DNA from: Treponema sp. | GTDB taxonomy: Bacteria; Spirochaetota; Spirochaetia; Treponematales; Treponemataceae | Direction of reading: 5' to 3' | Length of the DNA: 13,741 nucleotides | NCBI GenBank assembly: GCA_004554075.1 | Contig: SFOB01000065.1 | Location: 1-13,741 of the forward strand | Shown here: positions 13,536 to 13,741 of the stretch, piece by piece | Position numbering within the stretch: position 1 is the stretch's first letter | Layout of the letters: every line of letters starts with the position of its first letter | Notes under the pieces: model-generated | The model's database searches: none | What the model was told of the DNA's origin: nothing | Seen by the model: only the letters and a program-made list of their open reading frames with translations | Program-made: the position numbers and the translations under genes

Positions 13536-13601
13536 GGCGAAGCAAATTTCAACACAGGGCAAACGCATTATAAATAATTTAAGTAAAGTTTGCGCGAAGG
13601 A

Positions 13602-13737
13602 ACGGTTTCTAGGCAAAAACACTCTGCTTGTTGCGACCGGCTTGAGCGGGCAATTCTATAGTTACTTTGCAACAATCAGAGTGTAGCGCATTATTGCGCG
13701 ATTTTGAACCAGAAAACCGTGTCTGGGAGCCAGTTTT
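13602..13737 (+). ncRNA. Candidate three-way-junction RNA or structured mobile-element end
   Basis: The outer helix pairs 13602-13613 (ACGGTTT, CT, GG) with 13709-13720 (CC, AG, AAACCGT), with two single-base bulges. Inside it are a long hairpin (13619-13634 with 13669-13684, 15 bp plus one mismatch) with a 34-base loop, and a perfect 5-bp hairpin GCGCA-TTAT-TGCGC (13686-13699). A small CTGG-GAG-CCAG hairpin followed by TTTT (13723-13737) could mark a plus-strand 3' end. No known RNA family was recognised and no clear plus-strand promoter was found. The window edge cuts the context, so a mobile-element end is an equal possibility. Confidence 0.3.
13614..13684 (-). terminator. Possible minus-strand terminator
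   Basis: Read on the minus strand, the 15-bp stem ACACTCTG/CAGAGTGT plus TTGTTGC/GCAACAA is followed directly by TTTT and GCC. It would stop a transcript entering from the right edge, ahead of the promoter at 13507-13535. The 34-base loop is much larger than in usual intrinsic terminators, which lowers confidence. The stem is shared with the candidate structured RNA at 13602-13737. Confidence 0.4.
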
Positions 13738-13741
13738 ATGC

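Noticed and set aside
13501..13545. Longer start (TTG 13545 or ATG 13515) for the membrane protein
   Set aside because: The stretch holds the TTGAAA-17-TATTAT promoter, whose start is the ATG at 13500, and the signal-like N-terminus begins there.
13567..13572. Perfect TATAAT on the minus strand as main promoter of the membrane protein
   Set aside because: No acceptable -35 lies 16-18 bases upstream, and the downstream promoter at 13507-13535 matches better. It may still be a secondary start.
13602..13741. CRISPR repeat or tracrRNA at the right edge
   Set aside because: No repeated unit or spacer pattern and no cas gene is present; the structure alone does not support it.

Overview
The window reads as a chromosomal segment from a host-associated or rumen/gut-type Treponema (Spirochaetes), an inference. 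Supporting signs are the moderate GC with A/T-rich spacers, a spirochaete-style lipobox (LLSC), a stand-alone elongation factor G outside a str operon, a BspA-type 23-residue leucine-rich repeat protein, and a membrane-anchored protein resembling the treponemal pallilysin-related family. No tRNA, rRNA, CRISPR array, transposase or phage gene is visible.

Layout, left to right. 1-147: a two-hairpin structured block, the second part being a strong plus-strand intrinsic terminator. 148-1236: two small exported beta-rich proteins in tandem on the minus strand. 1237-1399: a leader that can hide the ribosome binding site of the first of these, plus a hairpin behind fusA. 1400-3454: fusA (minus). 3557-4396: a LarE-type sulfurtransferase (plus), divergent from fusA and overlapping tail-to-tail with ilvD. 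4362-9381: a minus-strand run of cimA, then an LRR protein, then ilvD, so two isoleucine-pathway enzymes flank an unrelated repeat protein that has its own promoter. 9513-10832: a probable outer-membrane beta-barrel. 10936-11236: a broken RelE/HigB-like toxin gene, visible only by joining two frames across a stop and a 1-base shift. 11363-12016: a lipoprotein with a jelly-roll domain (plus). 12013-13500: a membrane-anchored protein with a calcium-loop motif, convergent with the lipoprotein. 13501-13741: a promoter, then a segment able to fold into a three-way junction.

How the genes work together: CimA (pyruvate + acetyl-CoA to citramalate) and IlvD (dihydroxy-acid dehydration) both serve isoleucine synthesis by the threonine-independent route, although the other enzymes are not in the window. 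The exported beta-sandwich proteins, the barrel and the lipoprotein are envelope or surface components; a carbohydrate-related role is only an inference.

The most striking cross-locus pattern is in the start regions. Genes with a clear Shine-Dalgarno sequence (both small exported proteins, ilvD, the LRR gene, the barrel gene and the lipoprotein) contrast with fusA, larE, cimA, the 495-residue membrane protein and the broken toxin. The latter have no Shine-Dalgarno, but each has a -35/-10 pair placed so that transcription would start at, or within a few bases of, the ATG. This suggests leaderless mRNAs. A second pattern is a pair of intergenic elements (6068-6131 and 9431-9492) with the same twin-hairpin design, complementary loops and different stems. 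I found no clear new multigene system.
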